Shown: one piece after another, positions 12,340-24,093 of the stretch
How the letters are laid out: each line of letters begins with the position of its first letter
Numbering within the stretch: the first letter of the stretch is position 1
NCBI GenBank assembly: GCA_932294295.1
Contig: OW028575.1
Coordinates: forward strand, 36,954,253-37,018,252
Direction of reading: 5' to 3'
DNA from: Alitta virens
Lineage: Eukaryota; Annelida; Polychaeta; Phyllodocida; Nereididae
DNA: 64,000 bases
Made by a program: the position numbers and the translations under genes
The notes under the pieces: generated by a model
Database searches by the model: none
What the model was told of the DNA's origin: nothing
What the model saw: only the letters and a program-made list of their open reading frames with translations

Positions 12340-13026
12340 TATGGAAAATCCACTATTAATTACATGACAGCCTGAAAGCCAGGTATAAAATAACTTGGAA
12401 TTTGGCAAAATGATCACCAAAGGCAGCAGGATGGCAATAGTGCAACTACACTGATGTTTTCTACCCTAAAATGTTGCTAAACATAGAACAGGGACATCTG
12501 ATTTAATGCTTGAAGTTTTGGTTTCACCCATAAAATGGTTCATTTTGTTTGATAGCAACAAAACTAATTTAATTTCCGGATAAGCCTAAGTGCCCTATTT
12601 CATTCTTTTATAATAATATTTATTTAGCGTTAGTGTACATTGACCAAGTGATTTTAGATAAGTTCCCTACAGAAACATTGTAACCTTATGGATAGAGCTA
12701 TAGCCAGTGATCCAACATTTAAAATGTTGGCAAGGATAGAAATTATTATGCAGTTAAGCAGTTTCATTTAAACTTTAAGTAACTGATGGAAAACTTCATT
12801 GTTGCATTGAGAAAAGTGTCCTATACATTTACAATGAGTATTTGAACACAGGAATAAATAGTGTAGTTTTGTTTATTCAAGCAGCAAGAAATGTAGATTA
12901 CAAAGCATTTCATTTTCTTGGTTGTTCATTTGTCTTCCAAAATACAAAACGTATATAGCATGAAATTATAAATTATAGTACATGTTCAGAGAATTTTCTC
13001 AGTCAAAGTGTCATTTATTTGAGTTT

Positions 13027-15140
13027 TCAAACTCCACTCTCATGCTGGTTAGCGTTAGTACACAGAACAGCCAGTGCATCTTGAATGGTTGGATATTCTT
13101 CAAATGGTGCTGACTTGGATCGAAGCATGTAAACTTTTTCCAAACGTGTTCGGAAGGCTGGGGAGCAATTAATAAGGCACATCTGTACACCAACAGCAAG
13201 GAAGTTCTCACTGATTTGTTGCAAGGTGCTGATGCCCATTACGTCAATGAATGAGAAACATGAGCAGTCAATCACAATGTGTTTTATGTCGTGGATGATT
13301 TCCTCTTCTTTGACACTGCTGCGATGAATATCTTCAGTGCTTGCATCAGTTGGCTCCTTCATGACTGAGTTGCGATGACCAGTTTTAGTGGAGAAATGCT
13401 CCTTAAGGAGTGCAGGATTGAAGGTGACTCTGACTAGCTCATTTGTAAAACGTTGAACTGTTGCAAAATAAAGATTGGCCTCAAACTGGAAGATTCTAAT
13501 CCCATGCAGCTCTCTTACATGTACCTTGCCATAAGATTGTTCAGGCACTAAAATGTCATCTGACTGAAGCACCCCCATGACGTGGCCTGTAGCAAACAGT
13601 GACTGGAAGATGTATGAAATGACAACGTAGCCTACTCCGATACCAGCTCCAATGCCTATGTCAGTGAACACTGTTGAAAAGCAACTAACAAACCAAATTA
13701 AGAAGTCAAACTTGCTAATTTTCCAGTACAGACCCAAATCTCTGAATTGCCTGAACAATGGAAACAGGGCAACAATGATGATGCTAGCTAGAACAGCTTT
13801 AGGTAATGGTTCAAAAAGGTAGCCTATAGACATTATCACCACTAGAAGCAATACACAGGAGAACAGATAACCTATGCTTGATCTTCCTCCACTCTTGTCA
13901 AAGACATAGGTGCACATGCCCCACCAAAACAGTGAAAGAATGAAGAAGCTGTGTGCATTACTCCATAAGCAAGCATTTCTTGGTTTGGGTCTACGTGGTA
14001 CCTGCATTTCTTTGCAAAAATGTTTGCCATAGCTATTGAAATTACGAAGCTGAGAATAGCCAAGACAATGGCATCTGTCATCAAATTGCCTGCTGATTCT
14101 AATGGTGGTACAGCTGGCACCGGAAAACCTCTTGGTATATTGCCAACATCTTGGACCCCAAATCGCTGTGATAGTTTCGCATAGTAGCTGATCAAAGAGC
14201 CAAGAATGACCAGTAGTAGATCAGCAGGAATGGGAATCTTAAGTTTATGTTTGAATTTTTCATTGATGACCTCTTTCAGGATGATAAGTATGGGAATGCA
14301 AATTGCCGAAATAATTAAAGTGGCTGCGTTTGTGTTATGTATGTTTGAGAAGAAATCAATGAGAAGTCTGACAAGACGAAACATCCCAGCATGGCGAGAG
14401 ATCTTTATACCAAAGAGCGCGGGCAGCTGACTTGCTGTTATGTAAAAACCACAGGCAGTGGTAAAACCTCCAACAAAGGAAACTGGCATGAAGGTGGTCA
14501 TTGCACCAAGTCTAAAAACAGCCATTGCAAGTTGTATCACCCCAACGAGCAAAGTTAAGGTGGTCGCTATTGCTACTTTTTCTGCACCAAAGTCATAGTC
14601 ACCCAGTACATCTGTTCCATTGGATATGCCAGCAGTTGTATTTAAATCTAGAATGGATCGATTGTTTGTTGATGGCAGTATGCCTCTACTTGCCAAAATT
14701 ATGCTTAATTCTCGCTCTACTGCTGTTCCAATGATCAAACTTGGTACGGCCATAGTTCCAAGGGAATTGTGTTGCGATGTTGCAAAGAAGAAGTATAGGA
14801 GAGGCTGGAAAAAGGAACAGTAAAGGCCATAGACTGGTGGTAGAGAAGCAAGAACGGCAAATCCCATGCCCTGTGGTATGTGAATGATGCCAACATTCAG
14901 TCCAGCCATGATGTCATAAAATATGCTTCTTCTTACATTGTATTTCCTTAACACATTAACAAAAGGAAATGTTTCCAATGCTTTCCTTTTCATGCATTCT
15001 CCTGAGCATGTAATGGTTGTTTTAAGTTTCTTCTTGAACTTTTCGATTATCGGCATCTCATCATTACTTTTGTGGAAGTTTGCCTGAAGGTCATCTTGCT
15101 TGTAAGCCTCTCGGTGAATGCTAATCAATGCAGTGGTCAT
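13027..15140 (-). pseudogene. SLC26-family anion exchanger, full length but frameshifted
   Basis: SLC26/SulP proteins exchange sulfate, chloride, bicarbonate or related anions at the plasma membrane. Start ATG at 15140, just after an acceptor-like 'tttttcag' (15171 is the first exon base), implying an intron in the 5' UTR. Residues 1-420 read in one frame: basic N-terminus, SulP motif 'GIIHIPQGMGFAVLASLPP', and many hydrophobic segments with the conserved 'VDPNQEMLAYGV'. That frame ends at 13872. The rest reads in another frame through 'LFEPLPKAVLASIIIV' and a C-terminal STAS domain ('DCSCFSFIDVMGIS') to a stop at 13027. An AATAAA follows the stop within 15 bases. The shift falls near 13885-13905. 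There are no coding introns. It lies antisense in the large gene's intron. A sequence error is the alternative to a real pseudogene. Confidence 0.85.
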
Positions 15141-15935
15141 CTTTGATGTGAACTGACTATCTATGAAGGCTCTGAAAAATATAAACAAACAAAACAACAT
15201 TTAAAGCTTTTGGAGAAGGTATTAGGACAGTCTGAACATATTTTGGTTCTGGGAAACAGCACATAGTAAAACTAGGGATCCCAATTTCTCTGTAAAGGTT
15301 ATGGGGTGGGGGATACCAGACTACTTTTCTGTCCCTGGGGTCGTGTGGACGCATAAGAGCTAAAGTGGTCGGACCATGGATGCCGAACTTGTTTTTTTTT
15401 GGTTTTGGCTTTTTTTTCGCAGTTACACTTAAGTATTGACAAATCATCAGTAGTTTACAACAAACCACACAATTTAATGTGCTAAAACTAGAGGGTGTAG
15501 AAAAAAAGTTGACCAAAATGCGTGGTGTTCTGCTCTGGAAAGGATGTGTGATGCTTACAGTTAAGATAGTCTGCAGCAAACATATATTTTAATACTGACC
15601 TTAATATAAGAACTTAAAAATATCATAGTTATCCATTTGAGCACAAGCCATTTATCATTTTCGGTGTGTTGAGCAAAGAGTCAGAATGTCCTAGTTTTAA
15701 ATTGAAAAAAAAATAAAAATAAAACATTTTCATAAAGGAAGGGAAGACTTTTCCACATGGAATTTCACATATGATAATTTATAAGTCGTCCACCTCACAG
15801 TCACAAAAGTAGAATTTCATTGCTACATGTAAATGACCTAATGATTTGTTTGAATAGTTTGTTAAAAAAAAAAAAGGTATAGAATTATCATTAGGGAAAA
15901 TGTGGAAATTTGCATTTTTGAAACCTCAACACCTA
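15141..15935. other. 5' flank of the SLC26 copy; no other gene seen
   Basis: Contains the presumed 5' UTR intron end of the SLC26 copy. A 140-codon minus frame at 15157-15579 is low-complexity and overlaps that intron; I do not call it. Confidence 0.5.
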
Positions 15936-16960
15936 ACCCTCAGCGAACCAAGTTCAGAAAGGGTTTTTGTTATCATCAATGTCCGTCCGACGGGCAGGCG
16001 GGCGTAACACGTTCGTTTCCAGAGCAGAAATCTAACACTGATGCACTTACCCTAACAAATTGTGTACAGTAATCCTCTATTTGGCCTAGTGGTGCCTTTT
16101 GATAGTCACACTGACATATGTTGGCTACGTTTTACAAAATTGAAAAAAATATATTATTTTTGTTTCCGAAGCAGAACTCTGTCACTACTGCACCTACATG
16201 CTTAAAACGTTGTCATAATATGTCGAAAATAGTGCAGTGGTGCCTTTTGGGGGTCTCATGGCGGTAGGTATTAGCAAATTTCTTACTTTTTCAAATCTCT
16301 ATAACAAAGACAACATGAGTGAAATTTTGTTAATAAAGCATAATATATTATAGTATTTTCAATTTTCAAACTTAATTTTGATATTCATTTCATGCTGATT
16401 ACATGATAATGGAAAATCTGAAAAATATTCTAAAAATTGTGTTCAATTGTGTTTCCGGAGCAGAACTTACCCTAACAAGATTTTATATGTTATTACTTTA
16501 TATAGCGAAGCAGTGCATTTTGATGGTCACATTGACATATTGCAGCTGTGTTTTAAAATATTTTGAGAAAAGTAAAAAAAAAAAACATAATTATTTCTGT
16601 TTCCAGAGCAGGACTCACACACTAATGCACCTACATACATGCATACAAAACTTAATATATGTCTAAAATAATTTAGAGATACCTTTTTGGGGTTTCATGA
16701 CCATTAATGACAGACAATTTTATTTAATAAGGAAAAAATGAAAAAGTTGGTACTCTTTAAAACCCTCATATCAATGACTGTGATCCTTACATCAGTAACA
16801 ATATATCTAGATTATAGAAATTTCACTTTAGAGCTTCATTTGGACATTTGTTTCATCCTTTTTTTTCTTCTTAATAATGGAAAATCTGGAAAAAAATTCT
16901 AAAAATTGTGTTGCTTCCTTCATATTCCTTAGCATCCCATACTTAACAATGACAGCCATA
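15936..16960 (+). repeat. interspersed repeat family A, forward copy with internal duplication
   Basis: Starts with 'accctcagcgaaccaagttc' and 'tgtccgtccgacgggcaggc'. It then has two diverged tandem sub-units of about 420 bp (from about 16020 and 16450), each with a 'ttccagagcagaa'-type phrase, 'gtggtgccttttgatagtca' or a relative, and 'gacatatgttggct' or a relative. Inverted copies occur at 27166-27440 and 29055-29398, and forward fragments at 23640-23790 and 27900-28375. Confidence 0.8.
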
Positions 16961-16974
16961 AATGTTGTACAATT

Positions 16975-19745
16975 CATGTGCCTAACCCATTCAACAGTTT
17001 TTGTTCATAGTTAGCAATTTCATAATAATTAGTTGCATAATGATCTATATTACTGGACTCCAAATAATATTATTGTTTTCTTCATATACACCTGTAAAGT
17101 ATTGGGTTATAAATACTCATTTAAATGCCATAGATTTAATGCAAATCAGCAACCCAACAATTCAGTAACTGTTGAAGGGAATATGGCAATTTACAATATA
17201 TAGTTCCTTCAGTTGCCGGCTAAATGTAAACAGCGAGCAAAAAATATTTTGACCTATAAAGGCATTAAAATGGGTGTGTTGAGTATTATTCCATACAAAA
17301 TAAACCTTTAAAATTTGTTTTTATTTGTATTTAGACTTTATTTATTTAAATACAAGTAAATACAAACCTTAAAGGGGAACTAAAGGAAGTTTGCATGTTA
17401 ATTTTAAAAGTTCAATTAGATGACAAAAAACACATTGCCGTAATAAAAGTGTCTAAAAGTCCAATTTTAGTATGATTTGGAGCCAATTAAAAGTGAAGTT
17501 TGCACCATCCGCCACAACACTGGGGGCCGCCATTATTGCACACGGCACCATGGCTAGTGACGTCACTTATTTCCTATAAGAACTGAGTTTGAACAGCTTG
17601 GCTAAAATGCTGGACTGATTGTAATCCGTTTCGTTATTGAAAGCACACCATTATAAATGTGTAAATGGCACTTCTTTGAAATACATAATTGCAATTAAGC
17701 GATTTGTCTTTTAACAGTATTAAATAGGCCTATATATTTGCTTCCTTGGCAAACGACTTTCTGTTCCATTTTATCCAAAGCCTGTATATTGCATCCGTAT
17801 TTTAAAGATTATATACCACTTTTCCCTAAGCATGGGTGTTTTAAGATAATTCAATATGATTAATTACCAACCATAATTGTTGTAATGTATATATATATAA
17901 TCGTTAATCCTATATGGTAATAAATAAATGTATTGCTTATAATTAATATAATACAGCTATCATCATAGATACCATAATTAAGGTATTGATTTGTCAAACT
18001 ATAATGTAGTATAGTTGTTGTATGAGATATAATGAAACAACACAAGGTGTAGCTTTGCAGAGAGAGGGTGGCTTTTAATCCAAGTGTATATAAGTCAAGA
18101 ACAAGTGTATGGTTCAGCTACAGCTGGTAAACTGAATTCCAAGACAAGTACAATGGTATTTCTGCTATCCTATTTTCCAGGGGTCTTTTCCTTATTGGTT
18201 ATTCCCCTTCATTGAACACACATGGCCTTATTCTATTGGCCTGTGCTCCTGGGTTGTACAATGGTCACAAAACCTTACTTTAAACTTAAGTAATCTTTAA
18301 GTCCTTCTTTAAGTTCTGTTATACAAGTCTTTGTTCAGGCTTAAGGCCATTGCATTCTTATAGCTAGGTCATAGCTTACTTTATATAATTTGTAAAATGA
18401 TACTTTATATAATTTGTGAAATGCTATCTTCTAACTATATGACAATAAGATAGTATTAAATTAGCCTAAAATATCTTATTTTGCTGGGAAGAAAAACGCA
18501 CGTCCAAATGTCGGTAATGGGTATAAATTGCATTTGGAAAAGTGGTACTCTAAATCAATAAATCCATGTCTACAGTACTTATAGGCCAGTTGAGCATCAC
18601 ACTTACATTGGAAAACTGAATTACAATTAGCAGCTGATAATATAAACTAGTATAGCATACCCTGGAGATAATTGCAACTCAGATTCGGGGATTTGTTCCT
18701 ACATTTAATTTAGATTGTTTCAGTCTGTTTATAATGAAAATTCTAAAAAATATATTAAAAGATGGAGAAATGTATCCAATACACTATTTTTAAATGGCTT
18801 AACACCTTCTTATTTTAAAGCAATTGGCGCTTCTTTTTTTTAATAAAAATATGGACAAGTGATTTTAAGAAGTTAAGAATTGTTCATGCACAAGTGCAAA
18901 GGCTGTCAACTTATGTCATTGTGTTATATAAATCTGTACTTAATCACTACTCTGATAAAAAAAAAACTCAAAATGACTCATTTGCACCTATTCATTTAGT
19001 TCTCATGCATATCTGGCCAGTTGATCTAAATCATTGCTTCTCATACATGGATAGATAGATAGATCTATTCTAATAGTGTTCAATGGCAATTAAGTTAACA
19101 AAGGCAATTAACAAAGGCAAAACTGAAGTGCAATTAACGCCAGTACTTCTGACTGCCACTGGTTATTTCTCACCAATGGCGAGCAGTGGACAAGCTTGGC
19201 TGCTTTTGGCCGAGACCAAGGTACAACAGTGACGTATTTCCGGTGAGTGCAAAACACCGGGAAAGTCGAAAATTGCGGCCTCCGTAGTTCACAAAACGGA
19301 GCTAATAAATGCAGGATATTACTTTACCAGGGCATATATACACATTATGAAATGCGTAGATGAGTTCCAATGGACCAAAACTAACATCTGAGAGGTAAAG
19401 TGCTGAAGGTGTTAGTTCCCCTTTAAAGGTTCATTTGTATGAAATTATACCCAACATCTTTATGTAGCATTGCATTGTTGCAAAATTTCATATATATTCC
19501 TTAGGTTCAATGCCATAGCCCATATATGACTATTTTGGACATATAAATGATAATCTTAGTTGTAGATTAGTTATGGGAACATACTATTATTTTGAAATCA
19601 CCTAATCTGAATGTAACCACTCACATACTACAAAACCCGTGAGTATAGTTAGTTTATATAGATAGAACAAGCAAGATTTTTCAAAGTTGAGGCTCCCAGT
19701 AGTTTGATTTAGTTATCTGAACGATTAATCAAGTATCTTACACTT
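16975..19745 (+). repeat. repeat family B, copy 1 (interrupted)
   Basis: 16975-17368 plus 19427-19745 match 28376-29052 almost base for base apart from small indels: 'ccattcaacagtttttgtt' at the start, 'gggttataaatactcattta' in the middle, and 'gctcccagtagtttgattta' near the end. Copy 1 is split by a 2.05-kb insertion at its TTAA. B is flanked by family A in both places, so A and B may be parts of one larger element. Confidence 0.85.
17373..19422. mobile_element. 2,050-bp element in a TTAA site (Kolobok or piggyBac type, non-autonomous)
   Basis: The left tip AGGGGAACTAA (from 17373) is the exact reverse complement of the right tip TTAGTTCCCCT (to 19422), flanked by TTAA at 17369-17372 and 19423-19426. 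The second copy of the host repeat (28750-28775) shows the unoccupied site with a single TTAA, so ends and duplication are certain. Both subterminal regions contain 'agtgacgt' near GC-richer sequence. No transposase frame is present. TTAA targets are used by Kolobok and piggyBac; the 'AGGGGAAC' tip leans to Kolobok. Confidence 0.9.
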
Positions 19746-21084
19746 GCATAAATCTGTGCTCAATTTATGAATTAGCCTGGTTTTATATAGTCATAATGAT
19801 TTATCAGTGATATAAATTTATCCCACATACCAAACTAATATGACATTCTGAAGGCCTAGAGTGTGTGGCCTGAAAAGCTATTCAGGCATTCTCATCTATG
19901 TCGCTGTTTCTGTTCGTTTGCTGAGAGATTGCTGCATGAGCAGTGCTATGTTTATATACATTTCTTCATACAATATAGGACACTTTAATTTATGCGAAGA
20001 CTGCTTGCCTCCATTTAAGGAGATTTTAAAAAGTCAAGCATGTGTGTCTAGCCAGGCTGCCTCAATTAAGTTACTCTGCCTTAGAATAGGGAGGGGAACA
20101 AAATGCAAAACTGATGGTATAACCAACTAAATTTTTTCACATTTACATAAGAATTAAGAATCAGGCATTGAAAAGTTTTTCTGCAGCATTTCCAGCCTGC
20201 TACTGGACAATATATGACAAGCGTAATTAACCGATTTTATATATTTTCAACGGCCGACGGTCTTGATCGTATATTTGTACTATTGCATGATTAAACTAAT
20301 CCACATTATTCAGTTTATTGCAAAATGTTCATGTATCAGCAGTGTTGGAAACATGATTATGAGGTACAGGGACTGCTCATGGTCATTGCTTTGATTTTCA
20401 GATTTATAACTGAATCAGGCTTCAAATGTATCCCTTGGGCTCATATTCCAATGGCCAAAATCTGTATCTTGCATATATATTCTTATCTGGTTTATAGTTT
20501 CTTATCTCGTTTCTATAAAGCTATATTGCAACCAGTGTAAGAAATTGTCATGTGGGACTATGAACGAATATTTGACAGTCATTTTGAATGGTAGTAGACT
20601 TCCAAACTCGTGCAGGCCGGCCATAATATTCACAGTGGCTGCCAAACCACTAGTTTTTCACATTTTTAGATATGTGTTGGGTAAGAGTGCCAATTTTCTT
20701 CAAAGATTCAATATCCAGTGATCCAAAAGACTTGAACAACAAGAGACAAAGAACTATAGATGCTGATAGATGTGAAAAGTACCAGACATCAGTGCACAAT
20801 CTGAATCCAAATAAGATATAGGCATCAGTTATCCATTGTATCAAAAATAATTGTTTTTTTCTTCATAATATGTGAAAGATAACAAATAAGCAGTCCGTAA
20901 GACCAAGAAACATATCCAAAACTTAAAGTATACCCAGGTATCATCTGTATATATCATTGAGATGATACACTTTGAATTTTGATATAATAAAATGCCAAAC
21001 TTTACCTGTCCGGCCCTAATTTTGTGGATTTGCAACAAAACATTCGAATTACAGTTAGGTACAGTTATTTTCCTTCTAAAAACA
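19746..21084. other. no gene seen
   Basis: AT-rich intronic sequence. Frames of 89 and 71 codons (19861-20130, 20325-20540) lack family features and splice context. Confidence 0.5.
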
Positions 21085-23460
21085 GCCTGTCAAATTAAAC
21101 CTAGACAAAGCTAGACAACTTCTGTAAGACAATGCTACCTGCCACTAAACCGAACTGTCTGGCTATAGCTGGCTACTCAAAGCCAGATCTAAAAGTACAT
21201 GCAGCAGCATCTGGTGATTAAGTTGAGAGTTCTGCATATTTGTTATTTTTTGTTTAAAAGATGCTTGTCTATTGAACATACATATTTATGATATATTAGA
21301 TACATTTTCTAGATTCATATCTTTTCAGTGGTGGTAAGTGTAAGCCGACTATAAGCTAGGAGTAGACAGAAGTGGCTAGCTTGAGCCAGTTATAGCTACA
21401 GCCAGGAATAGGTTGCTACAGCTGTATAGAGTCGACCATATTTTACTTCCTTCACGAACTTACCCTCTTCAAATAATTTAAATTCAATTCACACAAATTT
21501 TTCATCTGAATTCAGAGAAACTGAAAATTTATATAGTTTCACTCGTAGTGTGAAAGAAATCTTCAAAATGGTAAAGTTTTATGCAGAGTCATCCTTGGCC
21601 TGTGACTTCTGAAATTTAGTCATACATAATCACAATCTTGTAATATTTATGCTGTGAAATAATTCAACCTTGAGGTAATTCAACAAGTCTGTGTATGGGA
21701 CAGTGTATCTGTTAAATCATTCTGCTTCAGCAAAACATGATCAGGCTGGCTGGCCAGTACCGTCAGTAAAAGAATCAAACAGGCCAGGCTCTCCTACATG
21801 TACATGCACTGGCCATGCAGTCTTCTTTTCATGTCCATAAAATTGGCTCAAGCCCTCCAACAACAACTTCATATTCATCAGAGCATACGATTCTATTATG
21901 CTTGAGACTCATCAAAATGTTTTAAATTCATAGAATATTTTACATTTTTATTGTGAGCTAAGGAGGCTTACTAGTACCCAAGAGTCTGCTTTAAGCTTAG
22001 GTCATTGCTCGAAATAAAAACTGACAGATGCATTATAACTTTGGATGATTATAACCTACATAACAGGCAAGAGCGCAGTGTCTACAACTTTCGAGAACAC
22101 TGTCAGCAAATATGTATATTCAATGGATCGGTATATTCATCACAATATGCCAATGTTGGTATTCATATTAAGCTTATGATCTCCTGGATCCATAAGTGGC
22201 ATTGATATTTTCATTGCTTCCCACTGCCAGTATATCGCAAACCATGTAATCGCTAAAATTTAATAATATTAGTAAATACAAAAGTGCCAGTAGCAGGCTG
22301 GGAGCAACCTCTGATGAACAAATCCTTTTGCATTTGTGACTTTAAACTTTCGATGTTTTGATGAAACTTAGAATTAAAAAATATTATAGGCATCTTCTGC
22401 CATGTTCTAGGTTTATGAATGAGCTTATTGCGCTTATTGCACTAGTGTTATAAAATGGCCATGGGACCCTTAATCGATTATTTTATGTTGGTTAATACAT
22501 GTATATCAAATGTGCAAATATTTTGCATAAATGCATAGACTAATATATCCGTACAGTTTTCGGAGTTGTGTTTCAAACAGTTTCATATTTATAATAGACT
22601 GTATTCAACGGTCTGCTGTTTTTTTTTTTCTGTGTGATTTTTCAATATCCATATGTATACCTTGTTACCGAATTTCAAGGACTAAAGCAAGACAATCAAA
22701 GTGAAATGTAGCTGTTCACCAAGCATGTTACACCATATGTTTATATAAATACAGAAGTGAGTACACGCCTGTACCAACCTGCCAATACAGTGGCATTTAA
22801 AACGCAAATATCTCCGTGTTAAGACGGACTACAGTGAAACCTTTAGATATTGATGTTCATGTATTAAGCTTTCTTTTGAAGGGTACAAACCATTGATAGT
22901 TAATAAGTTAAACTTCAGTTCGATGCAAGAAGCTTGGTGAGAAAATTGTCAAGACATTGTAGTGGTGGAAAATTGACAATTATTCAAAGAATAAATATTC
23001 GACCTCTGGAGCCATGGCCAAAACTACTTCCATTATTATGTTAAAAGTCTGTTATCATTGTAAGTTTAAAGAAGCTGTATTGTGTATTTACATGTTTTGG
23101 TAGAGCCAATGATGTTTGCCAAAGCGACCAAAGAACTCTTAAATTCTAAGTAAATTCTAAAATTCTAAATTAATATAGGCCTGCAATAGAAAGGTCTTGT
23201 AACTAAAAATGAATTTAAGTTTCTAGGACTAAATTTTTTTTTTAGTTTTATCTAATATATCATAAATATGTAGATGCAGTAGACATGCATCTTTATAACA
23301 AGAATGTCAAATATGCATAACTCTCAACTGATGCACCGGGAAGTTGCTACAGATACTTTTCGATCCAGCTTTGAGTAGCCAGCTATAGACAGACAGTTCA
23401 GTTTTGTAGTAGGTAGCATCGTATAGCAGTGTAGCTTTGTCTAGGTTCAATTTGACAGGC
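21085..23460. mobile_element. 2.4-kb element with about 100-bp terminal inverted repeats
   Basis: Left arm 21085-21190 and right arm 23361-23460 are reverse complements with scattered mismatches. Shared words include 'gcctgtcaaatt', 'aacctagacaaagcta' and 'ctatagctggctactcaaag'. Similarity extends out to 'AAAAC' and then TA on both sides, which could be a TA duplication of the Tc1/mariner type. No transposase inside. Right of the element, a family A fragment begins. Confidence 0.75.
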
Positions 23461-23639
23461 CGTTTTTAATGGAATTAATTCCTATAAAGTTAATAACTGG
23501 CCTCTATAGCTGTGAAGCAGGCAATCTGTTATAGAGAATGTCAAATTAATAAAAAAGAAAACATGGGCTGCGATGCAGCAAAACCCTAAGTGAATCCCAC
23601 ATTGCATGCAGGTATCATTCAACTTTTTTAAAATGTTTG

Positions 23640-24093
23640 ACACTTTCATTTCCAGAGCTAACACTAATGCACTTACCCTAATGAAATTTCATACAATAAC
23701 ACTCTTATGTGGCCTAGTGGTGCCTCTTGATAGTCACACTGATATATCTAAGCTGTTTTACAAAATTTTAGAAAATAATTAATTACTGAGTGTTTATTCA
23801 GTGCATACGATGCTTAGTCCAAGATGTCCTAGTTTTTGAACTTTTGAATTTCTCCACCTATTCATTATATTCTGCCAAGTGTGAAAATATTAATAGCAAT
23901 CCGTTCTGTTCAGAGTAAAGCCAATTGAGCATCAAAAGTATTATTTATCCTTTTCCTGCCATTTAATTTTGTCTGTTTCAAAGATTTTATGCACAATAAA
24001 GAGTATTCAGTTTGGTAGAATTATCAATACAATAGCATGTTCCCTTAACTAATCTACACCTAAGATTATTATTTGTCCAAAATAGTCATATAT
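23640..24093. repeat. fragments of families A (forward) and B (inverted)
   Basis: 23640-23790 repeats the 'taatgcacttaccctaa' to 'tttacaaaatttt' section of family A. 24030-24090 is the reverse complement of the family B section with 'tagattagttatgggaacat' (19565-19587 in copy 1). Confidence 0.7.

Noticed and set aside
13880..13910. A small intron reconciling the two SLC26 frames
   Set aside because: No GT-AG pair of plausible size is available there, and family residues are missing rather than interrupted.
15157..15579. Extra N-terminal exon for the SLC26 copy
   Set aside because: The frame is not SLC26-like, and an acceptor at 15171 separates it from the coding exon.
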